From Macrobrachium rosenbergii (lineage: Eukaryota; Arthropoda; Malacostraca; Decapoda; Palaemonidae): DNA of 64,000 bases. A program made the position numbers and the translations under genes. A model generated the notes under the pieces. The model was not told the DNA's origin. It did not search any database and worked only from the letters and a program-made list of their open reading frames with translations. The first letter of the stretch is position 1. Every line of letters begins with the position of its first letter. Below are positions 46,935 through 59,638 of the stretch, piece by piece. The DNA is taken from positions 89,122,971 through 89,186,970 of the forward strand of contig NC_089743.1 in assembly GCF_040412425.1 (NCBI RefSeq), in the 5' to 3' direction.

Positions 46935-49900
46935 TGCTTATGTACTAGCGTGTGACCTTAAATCACGAAAAGTTAAACGTGGCAAATACATAAACAGATT
47001 CTATGATAACAAAAGATGCTTTATCTTTGTTAAAGAAAGGCTACAAATCTAACGCCTGACATTCCGGTCTATTATAGTCGCCGTATTAATTTGCATAAAA
47101 ATTTCCAGTTGTGCTAACAGCCCTCTAACGAACCCCATACAAACTCAGTTTCTCCTCTGGAGGCCATACGGCCGGTAAAAAAGTTCTTTTCTGGGCCGAG
47201 CAGCTGTGGCTCATTCCATATTTAATGAGAAAAAAGATAAAAAAAGAGGAAATATTTTCGTGTGAGCTCTGTCCAGATTTGACCTACATATCTCCGCGGG
47301 AAAGAGCCCTCGTGGTGAACAGAATAAAAACCTTTACTGGGAGTACCGCAGCCGAACTCGTCATGGGTGGAAGATCCTCGCTAGAAAGCTTTGTATAATA
47401 AAGAATTCTGATGATAAGGTAACATGAGGACGAAGATTAAGTAGAGAAAACTAATTCTAGAGCCCTCTTAATAAATTCTGGGACATGTTTTGACTGGCGA
47501 AAGATAACTGGAGCAGAATCATAATAACTCAACAAGACCTCAATTATTCACTTTCGTACGCTTTCTAATAATTAACACGGTGATAATTTATTCTAATGCT
47601 ACAAGTTTATGACTGGGGCTAATCAAAACCTATTGCAAGACGATGAAAAAGTAATAGGTACAATAAATAAAGAGGAAAACTAATAATTACTCTTCCTTTG
47701 AATGTAATCAATTCCAAAGAGTGTCTGTAGATGCGAAGCTCAGATCTGGATATCAAAAAGAGGTGGATAGGGACTTAGCCAAGAGCGCCTTTCGTGGGAT
47801 GATGGATAACAGGCGCTAGATTAATTATGCGTATATTCGAAGCTACTCAGCTTGTCAGCGGCTTTCATCCATAGAAACAAAGTACGGGAAATCACTCGGT
47901 AATTTGCATCACACCTTAAATACTGGAAATTTGTAATGTCACATACTGCACTACCGTATATCCGAATGCACACAAATTCACACTTACAAACGCGCGCACA
48001 CGGAAGTTGTATAAATTTTTTGCTTTTGTTTTTTTGCAAGTATCTGCGTCGAATTTTTTCCGATTCTCGCGAGTTAATTCTTGATTCTAAACGCGTGGAT
48101 TTACTTCTTCCATTTATTGTTTTTTTTTGACACAACACATTTCTCGCCTTTATTCGGCATTGTCAAGTTACAAATTACTATCTAGGTGGTCCTTTGCACC
48201 ACCCTGGGGGAGAATAAGATTGTCATCTGGGCTCCTCTGCATACCATAAGAATTGCGACACCCACGACCCACTAGACGGAAGGGACTGAGGAGTCGAAAG
48301 CACGAGAAATTACCGATTGACGAAATTTCAGAGGCCTTTGCGTGGCAAGGCGTTGGAAGCGATGATGAGTTTCTCGGTTTCGATTTAGCCGGCCTTATAC
48401 CAGCGCGGGCCCTTGCACGATGTGATGTCAAGGTCTTTGTAAGAGAACAAGAGACTTGTTGCGGATCTCCGGATCATCTTGAATCGGATCACCAGCCGAG
48501 ATTTCAGCTACAAGACAAGGATTCCAGCCTTGTCTAAGCGCCTGCGTGCGGGTGCAAATGCTCAGCTGAACGACCGCCAGACCAGAGCAGAGATTGGACA
48601 GTAGATTACATGACGAACCGCTTTTTTGAACTCGAAGCTTCAGACACAGAATACGCACAGGAAATCAGTAGCGGATTTCGAGGATTCAGCTATGAATGGC
48701 GCCCCTAAGAGTGGATTATTATCAAACATCATTGTCAGCAAAAATCAAAACTTACAATAATAATATCAGTAGCAGTAGCAGTAGTTATTCTTGTTGCTGT
48801 TGTAGCAATAGTAATATAGCACTATAAAGAACAGATTTCCAGAAATCAAGTTTAAAATATAAAACAGCAAAACGATCTTTCTCGCCATTGGGAAGATTGA
48901 AACTTATCTCAGAACAACTATGACAGCTGATAGACTTTCTAACTTCGCTATTATCCATGTGCATAAGGATATTGAAATGAATGCAGAGGATGTGATTGAT
49001 AAGTTTGCTTTAGAAGGCAAACATAGACTGGAATTTGCTCTTTAACTTTACTGATACTATGCGTGAAACGCCTAGTATGTTGGCATGACAAATGCTTTGT
49101 CCAGTTTACCGTTTGTGAAACATGTAAATGAAATAGGTTACCACTTACTTGTGCCAAATATGTATTTTTCTTTTTACTTTACTGGTAAATTATGTGCATT
49201 ACTTTATTTGCAGATAATTTAACATTTGTGGTAAAGAATGGTATGAATGATCAATATTTCAGTTTTGATCAATAGGTATTCTCTAACTATTGAAACTGGA
49301 TGTATCATAATATCCCCATTTTCAGTCAATCAGCAGATCTGTAACTGGTTCCATCTCTTGAATTATTGGTTACAGGTTTTCATATTAACCAATATAAGTA
49401 CCAAAACGCTTTAAAGTAAATGGATGTTATAAAGCTCATAAACCCTTACTTTAACAAACCCCCCTTTTCCTAAATCCTGGATCCGCCACTGCAGGAAATG
49501 AATTTATATAAGTATATAACTATCTACATAAATTCGAGTGTATTGCATATACAGTACATATGATACGTATGTAAATTTGTGAATGTTTATTTGCATAAAC
49601 CTTTATAACTGATAACTACTCCTGCAGGGCAAGATGGTTTTACTACACGTTGAGTTTACAAATGGCATCGTTCAAGTAAGGAAACTTTCTTTCATTTTCT
49701 TATGTTACTCAGTTCATATTGAATTACACAGCATGATAAATATAGAATGAACTCAGTTTACAAGAAACGCAAACCTTCGCCTATGAACTGAAACTGATCG
49801 GCAACAACAATGTTGCAAACTTCACGCACCCTCCGGAAACAACAACACTAAATGGTAAATCCCTTTTCTCTATCTGAACGGTTGATATCCCCCAATCTCG

Positions 49901-50060
49901 TGGTGCCTATAGCAAATGGGTTCCTAACTTCATTCTTTCATTTGAAATCTTCACTGTACACTATTTACATTTTAATAATAACAGCTATACAATTATTTAA
50001 AAAAAAACAAGCTTTGTTAATAATAATCAATCTCTATTGTTCATGTATAGATTGAGTTCT
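46935..50060. other. Intergenic sequence with one unexplained open frame
   Basis: A + strand frame of 94 residues at 48253-48537 is the only GC-balanced one. It contains IDEISEAFAW and GSDDEFLGFDLAGL, acidic blocks that remind one of transposase N-termini (piggyBac-like), but this is too weak to call. No splice-supported gene, RNA gene or repeat array is otherwise seen. Confidence 0.35.
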
Positions 50061-50069
50061 TCATTGGAA

Positions 50070-50330
50070 GGGTGGGTAGAGCTCTCCTTTAGAAAACGCT
50101 GTTATTGACGTTCGACTCTCGACCGGCGTATGAAAATTGAGGTATTTGTTTCTGGTGATAGAAATTCGTTTCTCGTCATAATGTGGTTCGGATTCCACAA
50201 TAAGCTGTAGGTCCCGTTGCTGGGTAACCAGTTGGTTCTTAGCCACGTAAAAATAAATCTGATACTTCAGGCCAGCCTAGGAGAGCTGTTAATCAGCTCA
50301 GTGGTCAGTTAAACTCCAGATATGTAACTT
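50070..50330 (+). mobile_element. tRNA-derived SINE (family B)
   Basis: Head GGTGGGTAGAGCTCTCC, body with GGTATTTGTTTCTGGTGATA, GGTCCCGTTGCTGGGTAACC and GCCACGTAAAAATAAATC, tail AGCTCAGTGGTCAGTTAAAC. Confidence 0.82.
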
Positions 50331-50414
50331 TTCATGTATAGATTGTAATTATGCTTTCCGTATATAATCATTCACAGAATTTTTCGTACATACTGCCAAT
50401 ACAATGTTAAAAGT

Positions 50415-50680
50415 TAAGTATATCTTGAGTTTAACTCAGATCACTGAGCTGATTAACACACTAGTCTCTAAACTATAGATGAACTTTTATTTTATTGGCT
50501 AAATCTAAGCAACGGGATTTGCTGTGTGAAATCCAGGCACATTATAACAGAAAATAATTTCTATCGCCAGAAATAAATTCTTCTTATTCTTCACTGGCCG
50601 GTCGGAGATTCGAACTCGCGGCCAACAGAGCGGTAGCTGAGAACGGAACCCGCTCTCCCAACGAAGAACCTGCTAACACT
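50415..50680 (-). mobile_element. tRNA-derived SINE (family B), inverted relative to the previous copy
   Basis: It runs from AAGTATATCTTGAGTTTAAC to the tRNA-like head, which on the minus strand carries GCTACCGCTCTGTTGG and GAGTTCGAATCTCC, good A- and B-box matches. The middle is diverged. Confidence 0.85.
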
Positions 50681-51084
50681 GAATATTCGCGTAACTGAAT
50701 ATATACAGTTTTGTCACTGAGTACCATATAAGCATAGGGATATTGAAATATATGCAAAATGAGTGGTTCACATCAAATTCACTGTCTACTTCTCTGAGGA
50801 CCCTTCTACTGCATAACTGTATCCGCACACGACGCGCAAAAAAAAATAAAATGGAATAAAAAGCTGCTGTGACAGACTGTACTGTATTACAACTGACAAT
50901 TTTGTTCTCCTCCATGCATCAGTCTGTGCCCGAACTTGCCTGAGGCCAGCTCAGTCAATGACAACGAAAATAGCACACTGCAATTCAGTAGCAAATTGAT
51001 GGTGCCTCAGACTGGCGAAGGGGTTGCCTCCATGATGAAAATAATTGGAAGAAATACATCTATTTACTTTCAACCAGAAGCTGA

Positions 51085-51156
51085 TCCATGAAAATCGGAA
51101 ATGGTTTCCGACGATACGAAATTCTCGAAAAATAACACTGATGCCACTAAAGCAGC

Positions 51157-51230
<74 letters not shown>

Positions 51231-51410
51231 TAAAATATATTTCTATTGACATCAGTGGCATTGTTCATGAATACTGTCTTCCTATCAAGACTTTGAATCA
51301 GTCTATACCTCTTGAGAACTTTGCCAGAAGAAGAAAGAAGTATAGAGTGATTCAAAGTCTCGATAAGAAGACAGTATCCGCGAACAATGCTATTGACTTC
51401 AATAGACATT
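51085..51410. repeat. Foldback element with a (TA)n tract
   Basis: CAATAGACATTGCG-side arm and the 51240-51330 arm pair: GACATCAGTGGCATTGTTC with the complement of GAACAATGCTATTGACTTC, and GACTTTGAATCA with TGATTCAAAGTC. A (TA)n tract of about 35 units at 51161-51232 and a third partial arm lie to the left. Confidence 0.7.
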
Positions 51411-52321
51411 GCGTAAGAGAGAAAATATGCCCAAATAGCACACACACACATATATATATGTGTGTGTGTATTATACGCTTTTTGAAGAGAAAAAAATTTT
51501 AATAGGTGATCAGCGTGATGGGTAACCTTAACAGATAAGAATGTTATGAAAAATAATAACATATGCACGAAAGTTTTCACGTTGGATGAGATTTATCATA
51601 AAAGGAATCAGCACCGTATGTGGCATTAAGGTAACGTATTACCTTCCACCTGGCTAAATACTCAGGAAAAATAATGGGTTCCTTGATGGATAAGAGGCAT
51701 AACAGGTAGCATCCTAGAGAAAAGTCCCCCATGCCAGGCACTTCAAGTATCGTAGGGTCAGAGCGAGTTCTAGAATTCAAAAAATACTTCAAAGATAAAT
51801 TATATTCATATATAAATGTAATTATTCAGAATGCAGGTAAATGTGTGTAGCTAAAGGGAAACGCTTATTCATAGGGTATATTTAAACACGAGGTCTATAA
51901 AACGCTGTTAATGCTATTAACTTACACATAAAGACAGAAAAAGAAAATTTCGAATTTTGACAGAACGCATGGTCTTACAAAGGGAATTTCCCAGTGATAT
52001 TTTCATTACCATGGTTTGCAGCGAGATAAGATTGAACTGGATACAGAATTTCATGTACGATACAAGCAGTACAGTCCTCTTTGCTGCTCTGAATATAGCT
52101 AACTTATATTAATATTCATGTAACTGTAACATCACATACTCATATGCGAGTTGTATCTGAAGCTTCGAGCCCGAAGGTGCGGTTCGTCCGATCCAAAGGT
52201 CAGTGCCAAGTTACCCGAAGGTCATATTTTTTGTACATTTCGGTCCGCACGCAACACGAGAAAGGTTGGAATGCCAGGCTGCAATTTTCCTTTTATTCTA
52301 GGAAGCATGGAGATACGAATT

Positions 52322-52323
<2 letters not shown>

Positions 52324-52372
<49 letters not shown>
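52324..52372. repeat. (GA)n microsatellite
   Basis: About 24 GA units abut the tail of a family B SINE. A shorter (GA)n run (52614-52638) lies at its head side. Confidence 0.95.
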
Positions 52373-52374
<2 letters not shown>

Positions 52375-52377
52375 AAG

Positions 52378-52612
52378 TATAAGCTAGTTTAACCAGACCA
52401 CTGAGCTGATTAGACTTATTTTACGTGGCTAACAACCAGTTAGTTACCTAGCAGCGGGACCTACGGCTTATTGTGGAATCCGAACCACATTATGACGAGA
52501 AATGAGTCTCTATCACCAGAAATAAATTCCTCTAATTCTTCATTGGCCGGTCGGAGACTCGCACGCTGGGCCATCAGAGTGCTAGCCGAGGAGGATAACC
52601 ACCCGTCCACTG
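52378..52612 (-). mobile_element. tRNA-derived SINE (family B) between two (GA)n tracts
   Basis: It contains CCAGACCACTGAGCTGATTA, TTACGTGGCTAACAACCA, GGACCTACGGCTTATTGTGG and AATTCTTCATTGGCCGGTCG. The segment between GAGCTGATTA and GACTTATTTT is deleted. Confidence 0.85.
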
Positions 52613-53104
52613 AGGAGAGAGAGAGAGAGAGAGAGAGAATGGTAGACAGTACAGTACATATTATGATGGCGTTCTGATCACTCATGTCTGTCATTCAGTT
52701 TTCTCTTCCCCCATCCCATCCCAGCTGCGAACCACAACAGGTTGACTAATAAGCAGCATGGAAATAAAATACAATTTAAGAAGAGAGAGAGAGTGAGAAA
52801 TGGTAGCAATTTGGATCTGAGAAAAACTAGTTTTACTAAATTTTCGTTATTAAAGAAAGAAATCTTGCGGGAAAATGCGAGAAATGCCTCGCGCATTCGC
52901 GGCTTGATTTATTTGCTCAGTAAACCATTTTACCTGTACAAATGATTCATGCGGCTTCAGCTACAGCATTTTAAGCAGTAAATCAAACGTCAAATTTTGT
53001 CAGTTTTACTCGCACGCTTATCATTACTCGTTAGGAATAGTTTCTTGCAATGAATATCCTCTTTAATATTTTTTCTTTCTGATTCTGAAGGAATGGAATT
53101 AAGT

Positions 53105-53310
53105 ATGAAATTTAGTCCAAAGGCCAAGCCAAGGGACCTGTGAGGTCATTCAGCGCTGAAAGGGGAAAATGAGAGGAAACAATTATTAGCTGAGGGTGGA
53201 AAGTAGGATGGAAGAGATTACGAAAGGAGGTACAGCAAAATGAATGAAAGGGGTGGTTGCTGCAAAGAACCTTAATGCCTACAGTGCACCGCCTGAAGAG
53301 GGGGTTTGCA
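53105..53310 (+). mobile_element. Dispersed repeat (family F)
   Basis: It shares blocks with 37810-37995 and includes GGGACCTGTGAGGTCATTCA and GCGCTGAAAGG upstream of the shared part. It has the size and dispersal of a SINE, but no tRNA boxes are seen. Confidence 0.65.
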
Positions 53311-54670
53311 GTGTGACATTGCTATTCCATCTGTGTTCGCAAACTCTCACGATCACTGTGGACTATTCAGCGTTACGGCAGGAGAATGACTGAACTGATA
53401 TCAAACAAAATAACGCAATTAAATCCCACTAACAACTTAGCGTAGCCTAAAAGCATTCGGTTAGCACCTTTCCTTGCGAACACCAACACCCTAGAATTTT
53501 TATATACTATAAAAGTGTCCAAAAACAGGTTTGGCCTGTTAACGCAAAAAGTGGGCACTCTCTGGCTTTTCGTTGTGTAAAGTGGCCGCTGCTAGAAAAC
53601 ATTCGCGCATCACATTTTCTTTATATCATCAGCAATGGTAACCGTGTTTATGCTATAAACATGACATTTTGGCACTTTTGTCAATGTTCAGTCCTTTAGA
53701 CATAAAATCATCCTATCCTTTAACTGTATTATTCTTTGGTTTATCTTTATTATTTTAATACATTAATTGTTAGAAATTGGTTAGTTTCGATTCGCTGCAA
53801 AGCATAATCGCTCGAAGCATCTTTCAATGTACATCTCAGGTACTGAATAACCCATCGTACTCCTAAGATGGCCTACAGAAAAAGAAAGTCGTCTCCCACT
53901 TTGACTGAACGAAAGAACTCAGAGCCGGGGGAAGGAAGACTCTCTTCGAGAGAAAGAGAGGCCAAAGACGACTGTCATTCATTTTGAAAACACCGGAGAT
54001 CGAAATTTACTGTAGTCCTGTTTCCAGAATTTAAAGGATCCTCATAAACGACGGTCTTAATATCCAGAATGCGAAGCATCAACGTATTTCTGAGCATGAA
54101 CGATCAACCACCAAAATGGCGAACATTTGTCAGAAAATACCAGAAAACTTTGGTTATCTCGATGGATACCACGGGAACTGTTATTCTTACTTGCATCAAC
54201 CCTTAGCAGTCTCAAAAGCTCCAGTGTAAGTACAACTGTTGGTGAGAACTTAGGGAAGAGAAGCATAGGACCAGTAAAGAGAAAATGATTTTTGACCCTG
54301 ACTGTACCTTCTGCAATAAGTCTGGTCGTATTCATGTAAAAGGAAGAAGCCGCAATGTTACCATGTCAAACCTGTTAGAAGACACTTTAAAGCATACAAA
54401 AATCTTAGCCTTATTAAATCCTGGGGGCGGGGGGTGCCCGTAATGACCCCCCCAACGTACCCGTCTAATTGAAACCAACGGGATGTCAATAACAGCCTTT
54501 GTGTCCCCTGATGGTGCATGTGAACGTAATGCAACATGTACATGCATTATGTGTATAACGTTCATAACTGGCGACCCTAAAGATCTGGTCTCTTACGAGT
54601 AAAACAAGGAAAACTCAAAAGGTTACTTACTGCATAAATCTCCTCACCAGTTCTCCTTGTCTTTTATAAT
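53311..54670. other. Intergenic sequence, no gene seen
   Basis: Short minus-strand frames (54057-54335, 54332-54565) lack recognisable features. There is a G-run near 54422-54436. Confidence 0.35.
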
Positions 54671-54674
54671 TTTC

Positions 54675-54860
54675 TTAGTTTTATACCTATCTATTTATTA
54701 ATTTACTCTTTCTTTTCTAATAACTGATCTCTCCTTTTTATATTTCCTAGCACTTCTTTCAAATGAACACCATATTGTTTGGCAGCCTGAATTTTAAGCC
54801 AATGGCCCCTGTGGACTGGTTCCATCTGAATAGGGTTCATTTCTGAATAATAATAATAAA
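54675..54860 (+). mobile_element. 3' untranslated end of the CR1-like LINE
   Basis: It matches 32560-32760: TATCTATTTATTAATTTAC, ATTTCCTAGCACTTCTTTC, CAATGGCCCCTGTGGACTGG and AATAGGGTTCATTTCTG, ending in a short (AAT)n. The coding part is absent, as expected for a 5'-truncated insertion. Confidence 0.75.
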
Positions 54861-55529
54861 AAGTTAACAATTTATGTTCTAATGAATTTCTACATGATGT
54901 TCTGAAAATTACACTGTTATGAAAAGAGATTAAAACAACAGATTTACAGTAATGAAAAATCATTCCATCTTACTAAGTTTTCATGTTTGTACAAAGGGTA
55001 AAGAGACTGGGAAAAATTTAAATAAACGCAAAAATGTGATTGCTTTCATATAAAACCTATCCCCTGCAACTGCTGGTTCACTGACAACAAATAAGCTAAA
55101 TTTGCAACATGCACGGTCATTACCTTTTTGACAGACGCTTTCCATGTGTAAAATCCATTTTTTCAATGTGAATGAATAGAGAGAGCTGCTGTAGCTGAAT
55201 ATAAAAATAACAATAAACAGTATTTACTTTACTGGTCAATGTACCTGCTTCGTATACTGTGCCTAGTAGCACGAAGCACGAATCTGAGAGAAATTCAATA
55301 GTCCGGGAAAGCGTGAAATGAATTTGGCAATTTCCGCTTTTCAAAGTGAACAAGCAAATTTTTACGGTTTTTTGTTATTTTTTTTTGTTAAAGTTTCCAT
55401 TACAGAGGATGAATTAAATTTCCTGTGACCTATTTCAGTTTGATTATAACGATATATCAACCAGAAGAAAATAGACAGAAATTCTTCCTAGCTGATAAAG
55501 CTTTAAAAGAAAAATTCGTTCATTACTCA

Positions 55530-55530
55530 G

Positions 55531-55592
<62 letters not shown>

Positions 55593-55637
55593 TATATACT
55601 ATATATATATATAATATATATGTATATATATAAAACA

Positions 55638-55675
<38 letters not shown>
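55530..55675. repeat. (AC)n and (AT)n compound microsatellite
   Basis: AC run, then AT tracts with TACTATA and CTCTCTC interruptions. Confidence 0.93.
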
Positions 55676-55677
<2 letters not shown>

Positions 55678-56261
55678 ACTTGCTCTGGGATGGCGAAATG
55701 GTACCCAGGCAGTAACTTTCCAGTCATTGGCAAGTCTTGTGGGTTTGTACGTGTGTGTGTGTGTGTGTATATAAAGTTCTCATCCATGTTTACTAAGAAT
55801 AGCACCACATCAAAATGCTTGTTTTTACTCTCCTTTCATCCCCTCCTAGACAAAGTATTAAGCTGGAAAATATCATCTAATCACAATACCAAACCTCGCC
55901 CACATATCCTCACCGCTTTCTCCATTGTTAAGATTGCATCCATCTTAAAATTCTTCTTGATTCCGTTTCTTTTCCGTGACCGTGACTTCGCCGTTTTCTT
56001 GGTATAGAGTGTACAGTTTAAACATTCCGGACACGAAATGCAAAATCACCCAACTCTTCTCTTACCGCGTCAGTTGTAACGGTCGGCGGATTTGGTTGTA
56101 AAAATGTGGAGCTCGGGTTTAAGACGCCTTCATCGCGCCTCTAAAAACTGTCGTGGAAAAATTAAAGGTTTTAAAATCTTTGTGGATGTACAGTTATTAT
56201 CGTTATTATTTTCTGCAACGTAGATCCTCCTAAACAAATCTCGTCGAATATAACTGCTGAA

Positions 56262-56603
56262 TCAGCTCCGATGATTTTATACAGAATCTTTTATGTTTGG
56301 AAATACTTCGTATCACTCGGGAGTGGGGTGAAATGACTCTCCAAAGAATATCTATGGTGCATATTCTTGAAGCACAGGTCCAAGATGTTTCGAATATACT
56401 ACAGCTGAAGATGTGCTACTATGGAAGGAAGGTACGATGTATTTTCGTTGATTATAAGATAAACAGTTGTCTGTACGAAGCTTCTGGGACCTGTACTTAG
56501 AGAATAAGCAACATACTTATTCTTTGGAAAATTACTTCAACCCATTCTTTACGACCAAAAGGTAGTATTTCCAAAAACACAGAAGATTCTACACAAAATT
56601 CCC
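56262..56603. repeat. Foldback element of about 340 bp
   Basis: ACAGAATCTTTTATGTTTGG on the left pairs with CCAAAAACACAGAAGATTCT on the right, and GGAAATACT with AGTATTTCC. The central part also shows shorter pairings (TTCTTGAAGCACAGGTCC with GGGACCTGTACTTAGAGAA). Confidence 0.7.
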
Positions 56604-57224
56604 TAGTCCCGATGCAGTAGTTATATTTAACAAGGCTTATCATTATTGCAGAATTGTGTCGGATCTTATATATTCACAATGCTGTCATTATGTGCTATTA
56701 TTCCTTATTACTGCGTTATCTCCAGTATGTTTTCTCCGTGAGGTAAAGCACTTCTCACCCACCCTCTCGAGGGCAAACGCTCGCGAGATACAGATCTCGC
56801 ACCGAGATATCTCCTGAACAAAGGAAGAAAACCTTGAAAAAAGTATAGAAACTACATTCACAAAATCCTTGAAAGTGACCCTATAAACGACTTGACTGAC
56901 AAAACGGTGGATACACACATACACACACACACATACGTTTGACTATTCTTATATTAAGCAGTATGTAATGTTAAATGACAAGACGTGGGGAGCACGACTT
57001 CGTTAGGCTGATCTGCTTTCCAGTATAACCTATTTTATGCAGAACGATGTCTTCAAATGTACGACGTGATATCATTTTCGACTTTCTAGGTGGCGTCGTT
57101 GGTATAATTCTACTTTTAAAATAAAAAAAAAAAATAAGAAAAATATGCATATAACTAGATAAAAGTCATAAAGACGAATTTGCACACACATACATACAAA
57201 AGCACATAGTATATAGTATATTTA

Positions 57225-57225
57225 A

Positions 57226-57290
<65 letters not shown>
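57225..57290. repeat. (AT)n microsatellite
   Basis: About 28 units directly left of the palindrome at 57301. Confidence 0.95.
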
Positions 57291-57292
<2 letters not shown>

Positions 57293-57300
57293 GATAAAAT

Positions 57301-57413
57301 CCACGGAGGACAGGGAAACACTGGAGTGCTGCGAGGCCTTTCGACTCTCAGTCTGCTAAGTAAAGGACGACAGACAGTCGAAAGGCCTCGCAGCGTTTCC
57401 TTTTCCTTCGTGG
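57301..57413. repeat. Palindromic element of about 110 bp
   Basis: GCTGCGAGGCCTTTCGACT on the left is an exact inverted match to AGTCGAAAGGCCTCGCAGC on the right. The outer CCACGGAGGA and TCCTTCGTGG pair as well. The loop is about 25 bases. Confidence 0.88.
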
Positions 57414-58173
57414 ATTTTTTTATTTATATGTTCATCACGTTCCGTATTTTCGTGATGCAGTTATACATACATATATATACAGTATGTATAAAGTTCTCAT
57501 TTTTATGAGATAAATAATACAAATATTATGAGAACCACTCAAAACGAAAACGAAAGAGATCAACTGACTCTTCGCATATTAACTCAGTTAGCTACACCTA
57601 TTATAATTTTTCCAGAAGCCTGGAACAAAGATTTTATAAAAAAAAAAAAAAAAAAATTGCTGATATAAGTTATCAGTAATGGCAATTTTATCCTCAACAT
57701 GTGAAAAAAGAAAAACCAATGATTCAGTAGTCGTTAAGCTGCATGATGTACTTAAGAGACTAAATTAACAGTTAATATATTTCTAACGTGAACTGGAGTT
57801 TCTCTTTTTGACGGCAAAACTCCTTCTGGATAATAAAAAAGTATTGAGAGAAATTTTCCTAGTCTTGGAAAACTTTAATAGTTGACAAGAAGGAACGTGA
57901 CGCAGGAGCAATGTCTTTAGTGAAACTCGCCTATCAATTCTGCAAAGGTTCTCGTTCTCAAAATGAATTTAGACCTAATATCTAGGCTCGTGAATCGAAA
58001 ACGCCATTCAGCGCTCGAATTCTTTATGGTAATAGATTAATGTGTCTGTAACTTGGTGTGGTGAAATTTGGCCAGTGGAGTCAGCATTTCGAAAGATCAG
58101 TAACCTTCGCCTGAGACGTAGGTACTAGCTTTTCCTGAATGAGCTTTAATATCAGGTTTCTTCTCTGACTTTT

Positions 58174-58177
<4 letters not shown>

Positions 58178-58235
<58 letters not shown>
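58178..58235. repeat. (AAT)n microsatellite
   Basis: About 19 units on the left of the LINE fragment. Confidence 0.95.
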
Positions 58236-58237
<2 letters not shown>

Positions 58238-58448
58238 TAATACTAACAGGAACACTAGGCACGATTCCAAGATCCCTGAGAAGGATTCTGGAAAACCTAG
58301 AAGCCGAAGTAGTTTCAGGACTCATGAAGAAGAGTGTGCTACCAGAGCATAGTGATGAGTGAGAAAGTGATGGGCTCCCTAAAGGCGGATGCAACCAGGA
58401 ACGCCCCACACTAAAAACCATAGTCGAGATAGGATGGCTGTGATAGAA

Positions 58449-58450
<2 letters not shown>
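58236..58450 (+). pseudogene. 3' end of the R2-like LINE, second copy
   Basis: In frame it reads LTGTLGTIPRSLRRILENLE, then VVSGLMKKSVLPEHSDE and a stop, matching the tail of the copy at 25593-25880. A frameshift or substitution replaces the end of the protein. About 80 bases of 3' untranslated sequence (GTGATGGGCTCCCTAAAGGC) follow, then (TAA)n. Both sides carry (TAA)n. Confidence 0.75.

Positions 58451-58500
<50 letters not shown>
58451..58500. repeat. (AAT)n microsatellite
   Basis: About 16 units at the 3' end of the LINE fragment, probably its tail. Confidence 0.95.
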
Positions 58501-58520
58501 GTGAAGAAATCCACAGTGAT

Positions 58521-58637
58521 GTAAATGTAAATATATATTAGAAATATACAGGCTACAAACGAGAGCTTCCGAGAATCGAGCGTGTTCTCGACAGCTCTCG
58601 TTTGTTTGTATATTTCTAATAGATATTTACATTTACA
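58521..58637. repeat. Palindromic element of about 117 bp
   Basis: ATGTAAATATATATTAGAAA and ACAAACGAGAGCT on the left pair with AGCTCTCGTTTGT and TTTCTAATAGATATTTACAT on the right. The core is GC-rich (TCGAGCGTGTTCTCGA). Confidence 0.88.
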
Positions 58638-58694
58638 CTCACTAATGAGTTTCTTCCTCTAATGAAGATATCACTCGTGCTATTATGAGTTGTA

Positions 58695-58697
<3 letters not shown>

Positions 58698-58745
<48 letters not shown>

Positions 58746-58752
58746 TAATAAT
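58698..58752. repeat. (AAT)n microsatellite
   Basis: About 16 units plus a short interrupted end. Confidence 0.95.
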
Positions 58753-59013
58753 ATCCCGGAAGAAGACCATCTCTTAAGCACGCTTCATTGAACAGAATGG
58801 CCTTCTGGATGCCGTTCAGTTTGTATAGCAGTTTCTCTGTCTCTCAAATAAGTTTCCTTGCAGCAGCAAGTGAACTACATAACAGCTGTCAGGAGTTCAT
58901 TTATTCCTTGACGTTTCTACAGTACTTTCTGCCATTTATCAAAAGGCGATTGAAGCCAGGGGTGCAGTTATGCCATGTTAATACTCGCAAGCGGGTTTGC
59001 AGAGATTTGAGGC

Positions 59014-59016
<3 letters not shown>

Positions 59017-59083
<67 letters not shown>
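59017..59083. repeat. (AAT)n microsatellite
   Basis: About 21 units followed by AACAACAAC. Confidence 0.95.
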
Positions 59084-59084
<1 letters not shown>

Positions 59085-59604
59085 CAACAGAAAGAAAATG
59101 GATACCAAACGTGGGACAGAAATGGACCCACCATATGCCAAAGATATTATTTGAAACCACTCATTCACTTGCTTTTCAGTCACACTCTTTAATGAAATCT
59201 TACAGCAACGATTACTGCAGTGTCACAGTCCTCTTCATGACAAATCACAATACACTGCTATTTAAGCTGTGGTCCCCATCTGGAATAGCTAATGCTATTC
59301 TCTCCTAAGTGTCATCAGAAAAAAAAAAACGCCTTGGGCACATTGACAAGTACTACGGCCTTACTTGCCGCTTGCAATGTAACGCAGCATCAGGAAAGCT
59401 CGGTACCCGATAGGAAACCAGTTCTTGTAGCAATTAGAAAGCTGGAAGAATAGGATCAGACTATTTTCACTTTGGTACGTTTTGTAAACAGCAAATATAT
59501 ATAGCTTCTTTGTAAAGGGTATGACTGCTGATCATCAAGTTATTCTTAGAAATTCAATTTGTATTGAGAATGAAACCGGTGAAATGAGTAATCAACGTCC
59601 TCTT

Positions 59605-59638
<34 letters not shown>

